From the NCBI RefSeq assembly GCF_900109355.1, contig NZ_FOBF01000015.1, positions 1-64,000 of the forward strand: a DNA stretch of 64,000 bases, in the 5' to 3' direction. Shown here in pieces: positions 25,483 through 33,288 of the stretch. This DNA is from Nonomuraea pusilla (GTDB lineage: Bacteria > Actinomycetota > Actinomycetes > Streptosporangiales > Streptosporangiaceae). The notes beneath the pieces are model-generated. The model was given only the letters and a program-made list of their open reading frames with translations, had not been told where the DNA came from and did not search any database. Positions within the stretch are counted from its first letter, which is position 1. Every line of letters starts with the position of its first letter. The position numbers and the translations under genes were made by a program.

Positions 25483-26063
25483 GGCGAGCAGTTGAGGGTG
25501 ACGGTGGTCCGGGGGCGGCCTGAGGCGGGGTCCAGGGGCACGGGGAACGTCCGGCCGTCAGCCACCCGGATCTCGACCGAACCCGGCCCCGTCCACTGGA
25601 CGGAGTCGAAGGCGTCATCGGGGTTGTCGTCGTTGAAGCAGCCGAGGTCCCACTCCCTGCTGAGCAGCCCGCCGTCCCTGCGGACGCTGAGCCACATCAC
25701 CGTGTCCGGCCCGAGCCCCGCCTGCGACTGCTGAAGCCGGATCCGGTACGGGGCCGGTCCGTCGAGGAAGCCGGCCTCCTCGGTGGAGGCGAACGCGAGA
25801 GCGAGCAGCCCCCCGAACAGCGCGGCACCCGCGCCCAGCCCGGCGAGGACGCCGATCAGGACGCGCAGCCACCACCACGGCAGCCCGATGGCGGCCGCCC
25901 CCATCAGGAGGCAGGCCAGCGCACCGAGCGCGAAAGGATGGTTCAGATGTTCCCGCAGGACCACCAGATCGGAGTCCTGGACGTACACCAGGACGGCGAG
26001 ACCGCCCGTGAGGAGCGAGGCGGCCGGCAGTACGAATGAGCGAGCAGGCATCGCGTGTCCCAT
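25479..26063 (-). CDS. Membrane protein, function unknown
   Basis: About 194 aa (ATG 26063; ATG 26051 also possible). Three hydrophobic segments (FVLPAASLLTGGLAVLVYV, FALGALACLLMGAAAIGLPWWWL, VLIGVLAGLGAGAALFGGLLALAFA) are followed by an extracytoplasmic domain of about 90 residues ending VADGRTFPVPLDPASGRPRTTV. No family recognised. Confidence 0.6.
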   Translation of the reverse strand: MGHAMPARSFVLPAASLLTGGLAVLVYVQDSDLVVLREHLNHPFALGALACLLMGAAAIGLPWWWLRVLIGVLAGLGAGAALFGGLLALAFASTEEAGFLDGPAPYRIRLQQSQAGLGPDTVMWLSVRRDGGLLSREWDLGCFNDDNPDDAFDSVQWTGPGSVEIRVADGRTFPVPLDPASGRPRTTVTLNCSP

Positions 26064-26155
26064 CAGTGAGGCGCCGACGAGATCATGGCAGTGCCGGGGC
26101 GCCGCAGCCGCCGTGTGCACGGAATCTCGGCAGAACCCGCACAACCCCCGGAGGG

Positions 26156-26242
26156 TCAGCGGTGGAGGTAGGCGAGCACGCCCAGGACGCGGCGGTTGTC
26201 GTCCTCGGATTCCGTCGTCGGCGCGGCGTGGCTCTCCGCCCT
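26156..26242 (-). pseudogene. Remnant of a LuxR-type response regulator C-terminus
   Basis: The frame ending at 26156 reads SEDDNRRVLGVLAYLHR and stop, the characteristic last residues of NarL-type regulators (compare SDGHRRVLAVLAYLQ at the end of the gene at 11350). Nothing upstream in that frame encodes the helix-turn-helix or receiver, so only about 17-25 codons of a lost gene survive here. Confidence 0.6.
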
Positions 26243-26253
26243 TCCCGCCACCC

Positions 26254-27150
26254 TCAGCCGGAGCCGGTGTCGGCCAGGATGCGGTGGAGCGTGCGCCGGC
26301 CCATGCGGCTCATGACCGGGTTGGTCTCCACGTAGTACCAGACGCACCCCATCGCCTGGACGAAGGCCCACGCCTTGCCCCGCTCCCATTCGACGTCGTC
26401 GCAGTCGAGATGCAGGCGGAGCGCCCGCCGCGGCCCGGCTTCGAGTAGGTGCCAGGCGCTCACGAGGTCCAGGGCGGGGTCGGCCGGTCCGAAGCCGCCG
26501 ACGTCGAGGATCCCGGCCAGCCGGCCGGCGGACACGAGCACGTTGCCGGGGATGAGGTCGCCGTGGGTCATCACGTCGCTCGCCGTGCGCGGGAGGATTC
26601 GCAGCTTCTCCCATGTCCGGCGGAGCCGGGGGACGTCCAGGAGTCGTTCGCTGCGCTTGAGACAGGTCTCCACCCAGGCGTCGTGGGCCCGGAGGTCGCC
26701 GCCCCTGCCGCCGCCGGCGAACGTGCGGCCGCGCGTGCCGATCGCGCGCAGGTCGGTGATGAGATCAGCGAGGTCGCGGGCGAACGCGGCGGACTCGCCT
26801 GGATCCTCGTCGGTGGCCACGACGCCAGGGAGCCACGTCTGCACCGACCACGGAAGCGGGTAACCCGCGCCGGGCTCTCCGAGCGCGACGGGCTCGGGTG
26901 TGGGGAACCGGGTGCGGGCTGCCAGTTCGCGTGCTGCTTCCGCTTCGGACTCCAGCTGACGCCGCGTCGGGCCGAGGTCTCCTGGGAGCAGCGGGAACCG
27001 GGCCGTGAAGCGGTGGCCGATGCGGAAGATGGCGTTGACCGTCCCCGTGGAGGCGAGGCCCGTGACGGGAAGGTGTCGCCACTCGGGGAACTGCTCAGCC
27101 ACCAGGGCGCGCACGGTCTCCGGTGACACCGTCAGCTGATCGGCGTGCAT
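26254..27150 (-). CDS. Aminoglycoside-phosphotransferase-like kinase
   Basis: A 298-aa protein (ATG 27150; GTG 27156 possible). The APH/choline-kinase fold is shown by TGLASTGTVNAIFRIGHRFTARFP (nucleotide-loop and Lys/Arg region), the Brenner motif THGDLIPGN with catalytic Asp, and ILDVGGFGPADPALDL with the metal Asp. Family members phosphorylate aminoglycosides, macrolides or small metabolites; this one cannot be assigned to a drug class. Confidence 0.85.
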   Translation of the reverse strand: MHADQLTVSPETVRALVAEQFPEWRHLPVTGLASTGTVNAIFRIGHRFTARFPLLPGDLGPTRRQLESEAEAARELAARTRFPTPEPVALGEPGAGYPLPWSVQTWLPGVVATDEDPGESAAFARDLADLITDLRAIGTRGRTFAGGGRGGDLRAHDAWVETCLKRSERLLDVPRLRRTWEKLRILPRTASDVMTHGDLIPGNVLVSAGRLAGILDVGGFGPADPALDLVSAWHLLEAGPRRALRLHLDCDDVEWERGKAWAFVQAMGCVWYYVETNPVMSRMGRRTLHRILADTGSG

Positions 27151-27265
27151 CTTCACGCCGGGCAGCCTTCCCCGTCCCGGTCCGCGCCGGCAACGTGTTT
27201 TCCGGCGGCGGGGCGGCCGTCGGGTGATCCTGGACCGAGCTCGACGGCTGAGCCACGATGAGGGC

Positions 27266-27919
27266 ATGACGCAGAAGGGACCGGCGCGGCCGCCGCGGGC
27301 GGGCGGAGGCAGGCGTCTGCGCCCGAACTGGACGGCGGTGAGCGCTCTGGCGGCTGCGGCGGCCGCCGTGGTCGCGCTGGTCGCGTACCTGATGCCGCCG
27401 AAGCCCGACGCGGGAGTCGCCAGGGACCCGACGCCGTCTCCGGTCACCCCGCGGCCCACGCCGCCGGACCCCACGCCGTCAGACCCCACGCCGTCGGACC
27501 CCACGCCGCCGGACCCCACGCCGTCGGACCCGAGCCCGTCGCCCGAACCCGCAACGCCCCGGCGCCCGGCGACAACGCCCGCTCCCGCGCCGACGCCGAC
27601 GGCCCCGGATCTCTCCCCGCTGCCCAAGGTCCGGCCTCGCGGTTGCGACGAGACGACGACGGCACTGGCCGCCTACCGGCGGAACGCCGGGACCACCTCC
27701 GGCAGCCAGGCGACCGCGGCTCGCCAGACGTACCTCGACCTGATGGGCGTGGTCCTCCACGCGGACGGGGCGGTGGGCGGGACGATCAGCCGGCTGGCCG
27801 CCGAGTTCCAGGAACTGAGCTTCCGGCTGAGCGGCATGACGGGCGGCGATCCCAACCAGGTGATCGCGGACATCAACGCGGACGCCGCCGAGCTCACGAG
27901 GCTGTGCGAGGCCGGCTGA
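27266..27919 (+). CDS. Membrane-anchored proline-rich protein
   Basis: A 217-aa protein. One transmembrane helix (about residues 23-43, AVSALAAAAAAVVALVAYLM) is followed by a stalk of PTPSDPTPSDPTPPDPTPSD repeats (about residues 55-85; 15-bp DNA repeats near 27478-27537), then a helical outer domain with two Cys (RGCDETTT, RLCEAG) that could form one disulfide. No family recognised. The stalk presumably spans the wall. Confidence 0.6.
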   Translation: MTQKGPARPPRAGGGRRLRPNWTAVSALAAAAAAVVALVAYLMPPKPDAGVARDPTPSPVTPRPTPPDPTPSDPTPSDPTPPDPTPSDPSPSPEPATPRRPATTPAPAPTPTAPDLSPLPKVRPRGCDETTTALAAYRRNAGTTSGSQATAARQTYLDLMGVVLHADGAVGGTISRLAAEFQELSFRLSGMTGGDPNQVIADINADAAELTRLCEAG

Positions 27920-28046
27920 CCCGGCGGACAGGCCGGGTGAAACCGCCAGGTCAGTGGTGAAACCGCTATGAAGCCGCGATGAAGCCGGCGACGCGGAAGC
28001 TGTCCTCGGACGCCGGGAGGTACCCGGCGGAGAGAGGAGACGCGTC

Positions 28047-29015
28047 ATGGCGGACCTCAGCGCCGTCCGGGCCGGCAGTCTGGTCAAGAACTTCGGAGAC
28101 TTCCGGGCCGTGGACGGGGTCGACCTGGACGTACGGCAGGGCGAGATCTTCGGAGTGCTGGGCCCGAACGGAGCGGGTAAGACCACCACCCTCCGGATGC
28201 TCGCCACCCTGCTCCCGATCGACGGCGGCCACGCGGAGATCTTCGGCGTGGACGTCCGGCGGGAACCCCACCGCATCCGGCAGCTCGTGGGCGTCACCGG
28301 CCAGTACGCCTCCGTGGACGAGGACCTGACCGCCCGGGAGAACCTCAGGCTGTTCGCCCGCCTGCAGGGCCTGGCGAGCGTCAGGGCCAAGACCGTCGCC
28401 GGTGACCTGCTCGAACGCTTCGGCCTCCAGGAGGCGGCCGACCGTCCCCTGTCGCAGTTCAGCGGCGGCATGCGCCGCCGCCTGGACCTCGCGTCAAGCC
28501 TGATCACCCGCCCACCCCTGATCTTCCTGGACGAGCCCACGACCGGACTCGACCCGAGAACCCGGGGCCAGATGTGGGACACGATCCGTGAGCTGGTCAC
28601 CGACGGCTCCACGATCCTCCTCACCACCCAGTACCTGGACGAGGCCGACCAGCTGGCCGACCGGGTGGCCGTGATCGACCGGGGACGGAAGGTCGCCGAG
28701 GACACCCCCGACGCGCTGAAGACCCAGGTCGGCGACTCGACCCTGCAGCTCAGGCTCGCGGAGGGCTCCGACACCGCCCTGGCCGCGGACGTCGTCCGCC
28801 GGCTGCTGCGTGAGGAACCGGTCCTGACCCCGGAGTCGGGACGCATGAACATCCCCCTCCCCGACCCCAACCGGGCCGCGGACGTCCTGATCGGCCTGCG
28901 GGAGGCAGGCCTCGGCATCTCCTCGGTGAGCGTCGCCAAGCCGACGCTGGACGAGGTCTTCCTGGCGCTGACCGGCCACGGCGCCGACGAACCCCAGACG
29001 GAGGCGGCCCGATGA
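28047..29015 (+). CDS. DrrA-like ABC exporter ATP-binding protein
   Basis: A 322-aa ATPase of the daunorubicin-resistance class. Walker A GPNGAGKTT (Lys45), signature FSGGMRRRLDLA, Walker B LIFLDEPTTGLD and the long C-terminal extension ending in SVSVAKPTLDEVFLALTGHGA are all family marks. It is coupled by ATGA to the permease gene. Likely exports a hydrophobic compound or gives drug self-protection. Confidence 0.93.
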   Translation: MADLSAVRAGSLVKNFGDFRAVDGVDLDVRQGEIFGVLGPNGAGKTTTLRMLATLLPIDGGHAEIFGVDVRREPHRIRQLVGVTGQYASVDEDLTARENLRLFARLQGLASVRAKTVAGDLLERFGLQEAADRPLSQFSGGMRRRLDLASSLITRPPLIFLDEPTTGLDPRTRGQMWDTIRELVTDGSTILLTTQYLDEADQLADRVAVIDRGRKVAEDTPDALKTQVGDSTLQLRLAEGSDTALAADVVRRLLREEPVLTPESGRMNIPLPDPNRAADVLIGLREAGLGISSVSVAKPTLDEVFLALTGHGADEPQTEAAR

Positions 29016-29875
29016 CGCAGAGCACCATGACCTCGAACACCGTGACCCCGGCCACCCGCGGCGCCCAGCGCGTCGACCCGGCCGCCGCGGTCGCCCGCAC
29101 CACGTCCCACAGCTCGCTTCAGGAAACCTGGGTCCAGGTCCTGGCCATGGCGTGGCGGGCGCTGAAGAAGATGCGCCGCAAGCCCGAGCAGTTCTTCGAC
29201 GTCCTCGTCCAGCCCTTGCTGTTCACAGCGATGTTCGCGTTCATCTTCGGCGGCGCGATCTCCGGCAGCGTGTCCGACTACCTCCCGATCCTGATCCCCG
29301 GCATCCTCGCCCAGACGGCGCTGACCGTCTGCATGGCCACGGGCGTGCAGCTGCGCGAGGACATGGACAAGGGGGTCTTCGACCGCTTCAAGTCCCTGCC
29401 GATCGCGAGGATCGCTCCCCTGGCCGGCCCGATGATCGCCGACCTGATCCGTTACGGCATCGCGTCGGTGCTGACGCTGGTCACCGGCCTGCTCATCGGT
29501 TACCGCCCCGGTGGCGGCGTGCTCGGCTGCGTCCTCGGCGTCGCGCTCACCGTGATCGCGGGCTGGTCGCTGGCGTGGATCTTCACCTGGCTGGGCACGA
29601 TGGCGCGTTCGGCGCAGAGCGTCCAGGGCATCTCAATGATGATCATGTTCCCGCTCACCTTCCTGTCGAACGCCTTCGTCCCCGCCCAGACGCTGCCCGG
29701 CTGGCTGGAGGCGTTCGTGAAGGTCAACCCGGTGTCGCACGTCGTCTCCGCGGTGCGCGACCTGTTCAACGACGGGGCCGTGACGGCCGAGGTCGGCTGG
29801 GCGGTCATCGGCTGCGCGGTCGTCGTCGCGATCTTCGCTCCCCTGGCGGTCCGCTCGTACTCGCGCAAGATGTAG
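29012..29875 (+). CDS. DrrB-like ABC-2 exporter permease
   Basis: A 287-aa membrane protein with six helices. Family motifs include PEQFFDVLVQPLLFTAMFAFIFGGAI, DKGVFDRFKSLPIARIAPLAG and FLSNAFVPAQTLPGWLEAFVKVNPVSHVVSAVRDL. It partners DrrA upstream. Its stop lies 6 nt from the stop of the convergent SARP gene. Confidence 0.93.
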   Translation: MTQSTMTSNTVTPATRGAQRVDPAAAVARTTSHSSLQETWVQVLAMAWRALKKMRRKPEQFFDVLVQPLLFTAMFAFIFGGAISGSVSDYLPILIPGILAQTALTVCMATGVQLREDMDKGVFDRFKSLPIARIAPLAGPMIADLIRYGIASVLTLVTGLLIGYRPGGGVLGCVLGVALTVIAGWSLAWIFTWLGTMARSAQSVQGISMMIMFPLTFLSNAFVPAQTLPGWLEAFVKVNPVSHVVSAVRDLFNDGAVTAEVGWAVIGCAVVVAIFAPLAVRSYSRKM

Positions 29876-29881
29876 GCGGTG

Positions 29882-32800
29882 TCACCCCACCCGGGCCAGG
29901 ACGGCGCGGGCCTCGTCCAGCAGGTCGGGGCCGCGCCGATCGCCGTACCCGGCCGCGATCCTGGCGATGGCGCCGGGGGCGACCCGTTCGGCGTGCGCGG
30001 ACAGCGTCGCCCAGTTCATCGTCACGGTGAAGCGGTTGTAGGCGAACCGGTCGGCGAGCACGAGCAGCCGCACCGCCTCCTCCACCGGCATCGTCTCCTT
30101 CAGCAGGCCCCAGATGCCGAGCGCGGCGAGCACCATCCCCATCATCGGGTAGTCCTTGAAACCCTGCTCCCAGGCGAACACGACCTGGACGTCCGCCCGC
30201 ACCGACTCGAAGAGGTCCGCGCCGTCGTCGCCCTCGCCGTACTGGGCGAACGCCGAGAGCGCGATGACGTCGCCCAGGACGGCCCACGGGGTGAGGGCGT
30301 CGCCCCGGCCAGGGACGCGGATGTTCCTGAGCGCCTCGGCGGTCTCGCGGTGCCGCCGCAGTCCTTCGGCGATGTCGCCGTCGGCGAGAGCCAGCTGCGC
30401 TCTCGCGGCGGCGACCGACAGGACCTCGCCATAGGTGCCCTGGGAGCCGAGCGACTCCAGGTCGTCGAGCATGCGCGCGGCATCGTCGCGGCGGCCCTCG
30501 TTGAGCGCCGCCATGGCGAGGGAGGTGCGGATCTGGAGGGCGTCGTCCACCGCCCCCAGCCGTTCGAGCACCGGGAGCGCCTCGGCGGCGTGCCTGGAGG
30601 CCGACGCGGAGTCGCCGAGGTTCCCGTACAGGCCGGCCAGCTGGGTGTGCAGCACCGCCCGCTGCCAGGGGCCGCCCTCGTCGCCGACGAGTTCGAGCGC
30701 GGCTCTTGCCGCCGCGATCGCGCCGACCGGGTCGCCCGCGTTCTCCCGGCCGTGGCTCAGCCAGTGCAGCGCGATGCGGCGGATCAGCGGATCGGGATCG
30801 GCGACCAGTTTGTCCAAGCCGTGCTCGGGATCCGACACCGTGATGAGCAGTGCGGTCACCAGCGCCCGGACGGTCGGGTTCGCCGAGTCGGCGCCCACCC
30901 CGGCCAGCAGCCGCGCCAGCGTGTCGGTCGCCTCCGAGGAGACGATGCTGCTGTTGAACAGCCCGATGGTCAGGGTCAGCCTCGTCCTGTCGAGGAGCCG
31001 GGGCGGAGGCGTCCAGCCGCTCAGGGCCGCGGCGACGGCCGGGCCGAGGACGATGCTGCGCGCGTGGTCCCCGCGGATCGTCCAGTAGCCGCCCAGGGCG
31101 GAGAACAGCACGACGACCGCTTCCTGGTCGGGGTCGGCGAGCGCCTCACGCAGGACGTCGGCGAGGTTCGTCTCCTCGGAACGCAGCCGGTCCATCGCGT
31201 CGACCTGCTCCGGCGAGTACAGCCGGGCGCCGTGCCGGTCGGCGTGACCGACGGCCCACGCGCGGACCGCCGCTCGCGCCTCGGCGGTCTCGCCGGCCGA
31301 GTCGAGCCGCACCCGGCCGAACTCGCGCACCGTCTCAAGCATGCGGTACCGGACGCCGCCGCCCGCCTCCACGACCGTGAGCAGGGACTGCTCCACGAGC
31401 TCCTCGACGTGGCCGAGGGCGTCCTCGCCGAGCACCTCCTCCGCCGCGTCGAGGGTGAAGCCGTCAGAGAAGGCCGAGAGGCGGCGCAGGGCCCGGCGCT
31501 CCCGCTCGTCCAGCAGGTTCCAGGACCAGTCGATCACCGCCAGCAGCGTCTGGTGCCGGGTGGGGGCGCTCCGGTCGCCGCCGCGCAGCAGCGCGAACCT
31601 GTCCTCCAGCCGCCGGGCGATCTCGGCCGGCGCCATCACCCTCACCTTCGCCGCGGCCAGTTCGATCGCGAGCGGCAGGCCGTCCAGGCGGGCCACGACG
31701 GCGCGCACGTCGTCCTCGTCGAGGCGCACACCGGGCCGGGCCGCGGTCGCGCGGTCGCGGAACAGCTCGACGGCGTCACCGGTGCCCAGCTGGGGCAGCG
31801 GATAGACGCGTTCGGCGGCGATCGCCAGCGGCGAGCGGGTCGTGGTGAGGACGCGCAGCTCCCGCGTGGTCGCGGTCAGGTAGGCGACCAGGTCGGCGAC
31901 CGCCTCCACCAGATGCTCGCAGTTGTCGAGCACCAGCAGTGTCGGGGCCAGATCGAGCTGCTGGGAGATTCTCGCCCGGACGTCGGCGCGCTGCCGCGGG
32001 GTGAGCGTGCGGCGTCCCGTCACCGAGTCGCGGACGCCGAGCGCCGACCCGACCTCCCCCACGACGTCATCGGGCGCGGTCACGCCGACCAGTTCGACGA
32101 AGTGCACCACCGGATGCGGGGCCTCGCGGGCGACGGCATGGGCGAGCCGGGTCTTGCCGAGCCCGCCGGGACCGAGGATCGAGACCACCCGGGAGGCGGC
32201 GAGCAGCGCCCGCACGCGTCTGAGGTCGTCGTCGCGGCCGAGCAGCGGGGTCGTGTCGAAGCGCACCCCGGCGCGTACGGGACTGTCGAGCGCCAGCAGC
32301 TCACGGTGGACCCGCCGCAGCTCAGGCCCGACGTCTGCGCCGATCCTGTCGCGCAGGCCGGACCGGTAGCGCTCGAAGCGGTCCAGCGCGGCGCCCGTTC
32401 CTCGCACCGCCGCCTCGCTGCGCAGGAGGTCGGCGAGCAGCCCCTCGTCCTCAGGGTGGACGCGTACGGCCTCCTCCAGCCCGGACAGGGCGGGGCCGTG
32501 GTCGCCGCTCCGGCTGCGGGCGCGGGCGAGCACCACCCGCACGGACGCGAGGTCGCGTTCCGCGCGCCGGCGCACCTCGGCCAGCGGGCCGTCGCCCTCG
32601 GGCGGCAGCGCCCCGGCGCCCAGCGCGAGCGCCTCCTCCGCCGCCGCGACCGCCGCGGCGGGATTCTCGACGAGCAGCGCCCGCGCCCGGCCCGCCAGAG
32701 CCCGCAGCCGGCCCACGTCGACCCGGTCGGGCGGAACCTCCAGCCGGTAGCCGCTGCCCTCGGTGACCAGCGCCTCCGGCCCCACGACCGACCTGGTCCT

Positions 32801-32992
32801 GGACACCAGGACCTGCAGCGCCTTCGCCGGGTTGGCCGGTTCGCTGTCGCCCCACACCTCCGCGACGAGCTGCTCCGCGTGCACGGTCCGGCAGGCGAGC
32901 GCGAGGGCCGCGAGCAGCGCCTGAGCCCTCTCGCCGACCACCGGCTGCCCCCGCCACCGCACACCGTCGAGCAGGCTCAGGTAGATGGGCAT
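29882..32992 (-). CDS. SARP/AfsR-type regulator with BTAD, NB-ARC and TPR domains
   Basis: A 1036-aa multidomain activator. Residues 1-90 form an OmpR-like winged helix (LVAEVWGDSEPANPAKALQVLVSRTRS), 95-235 the BTAD helical domain, then a P-loop STAND/NB-ARC ATPase: Walker A GPGGLGKT (274-281), Walker B-like LLVLDNCEHL and LTTTRSPLAI. From about residue 650 come TPR-like helical repeats. It resembles AfsR and pathway-specific SARP-LAL hybrids that switch on secondary-metabolite genes. The convergent DrrAB exporter and the nearby RiPP and rifamycin-resistance genes are possible targets, but no SARP heptamer repeats were identified. Confidence 0.92.
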   Translation of the reverse strand: MPIYLSLLDGVRWRGQPVVGERAQALLAALALACRTVHAEQLVAEVWGDSEPANPAKALQVLVSRTRSVVGPEALVTEGSGYRLEVPPDRVDVGRLRALAGRARALLVENPAAAVAAAEEALALGAGALPPEGDGPLAEVRRRAERDLASVRVVLARARSRSGDHGPALSGLEEAVRVHPEDEGLLADLLRSEAAVRGTGAALDRFERYRSGLRDRIGADVGPELRRVHRELLALDSPVRAGVRFDTTPLLGRDDDLRRVRALLAASRVVSILGPGGLGKTRLAHAVAREAPHPVVHFVELVGVTAPDDVVGEVGSALGVRDSVTGRRTLTPRQRADVRARISQQLDLAPTLLVLDNCEHLVEAVADLVAYLTATTRELRVLTTTRSPLAIAAERVYPLPQLGTGDAVELFRDRATAARPGVRLDEDDVRAVVARLDGLPLAIELAAAKVRVMAPAEIARRLEDRFALLRGGDRSAPTRHQTLLAVIDWSWNLLDERERRALRRLSAFSDGFTLDAAEEVLGEDALGHVEELVEQSLLTVVEAGGGVRYRMLETVREFGRVRLDSAGETAEARAAVRAWAVGHADRHGARLYSPEQVDAMDRLRSEETNLADVLREALADPDQEAVVVLFSALGGYWTIRGDHARSIVLGPAVAAALSGWTPPPRLLDRTRLTLTIGLFNSSIVSSEATDTLARLLAGVGADSANPTVRALVTALLITVSDPEHGLDKLVADPDPLIRRIALHWLSHGRENAGDPVGAIAAARAALELVGDEGGPWQRAVLHTQLAGLYGNLGDSASASRHAAEALPVLERLGAVDDALQIRTSLAMAALNEGRRDDAARMLDDLESLGSQGTYGEVLSVAAARAQLALADGDIAEGLRRHRETAEALRNIRVPGRGDALTPWAVLGDVIALSAFAQYGEGDDGADLFESVRADVQVVFAWEQGFKDYPMMGMVLAALGIWGLLKETMPVEEAVRLLVLADRFAYNRFTVTMNWATLSAHAERVAPGAIARIAAGYGDRRGPDLLDEARAVLARVG

Positions 32993-33104
32993 GGCGCAAG
33001 TCTAGGCATCGCCGACCGCTTCGCCCGGTCTCGGATTCGCCCCGTGGGACCGGACGTGCGGCGGCCGGGCGGGCGCCGACAGCCGGAGAGGACCGGACAG
33101 CCCT

Positions 33105-33166
33105 GGAAACAATCGAGGCCCGGATCTGGATCTCTGTCCTGACCTGGGCCTTCATGGCGGGAATCG
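33105..33166. other. Relic of a mobile-element end (terminator-att flank)
   Basis: Positions 33105-33153 match 54227-54275, the integrase-proximal end of the intact element, without gaps at 42 of 49 bases, including the hairpin ending in CCTGGGCC. A shortened piece of the tRNA-like att sequence (GGCGGGAATCG) follows. No integrase is left beside it. The remaining 33000-33288 region holds no gene that I can support. Confidence 0.65.
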
Positions 33167-33288
33167 GATGCGGAGAACCACCCCCTGCCAGTTTCACTGT
33201 ATAGCAGATGGGCGTGCCTCATGAGAACCCGGAAAGTGCTTCATACTTGCCCGTTGCCACCCGACCGACGGACGACGGAGCACCGGAA

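Noticed and set aside
27478..27537. CRISPR-like short repeats
   Set aside because: They are 15-bp in-frame repeats without spacers, coding for a Pro-rich stalk.
29879..33142. A 1087-aa plus-strand open frame
   Set aside because: It lies opposite the SARP regulator and reads as Gly/Arg/His-rich low-complexity sequence with no domain; it is a high-GC shadow.
33160..33288. Rifamycin-associated element upstream of rph
   Set aside because: I looked for the known long GGGGCTTGC-type inverted repeat and did not find it in this gap.
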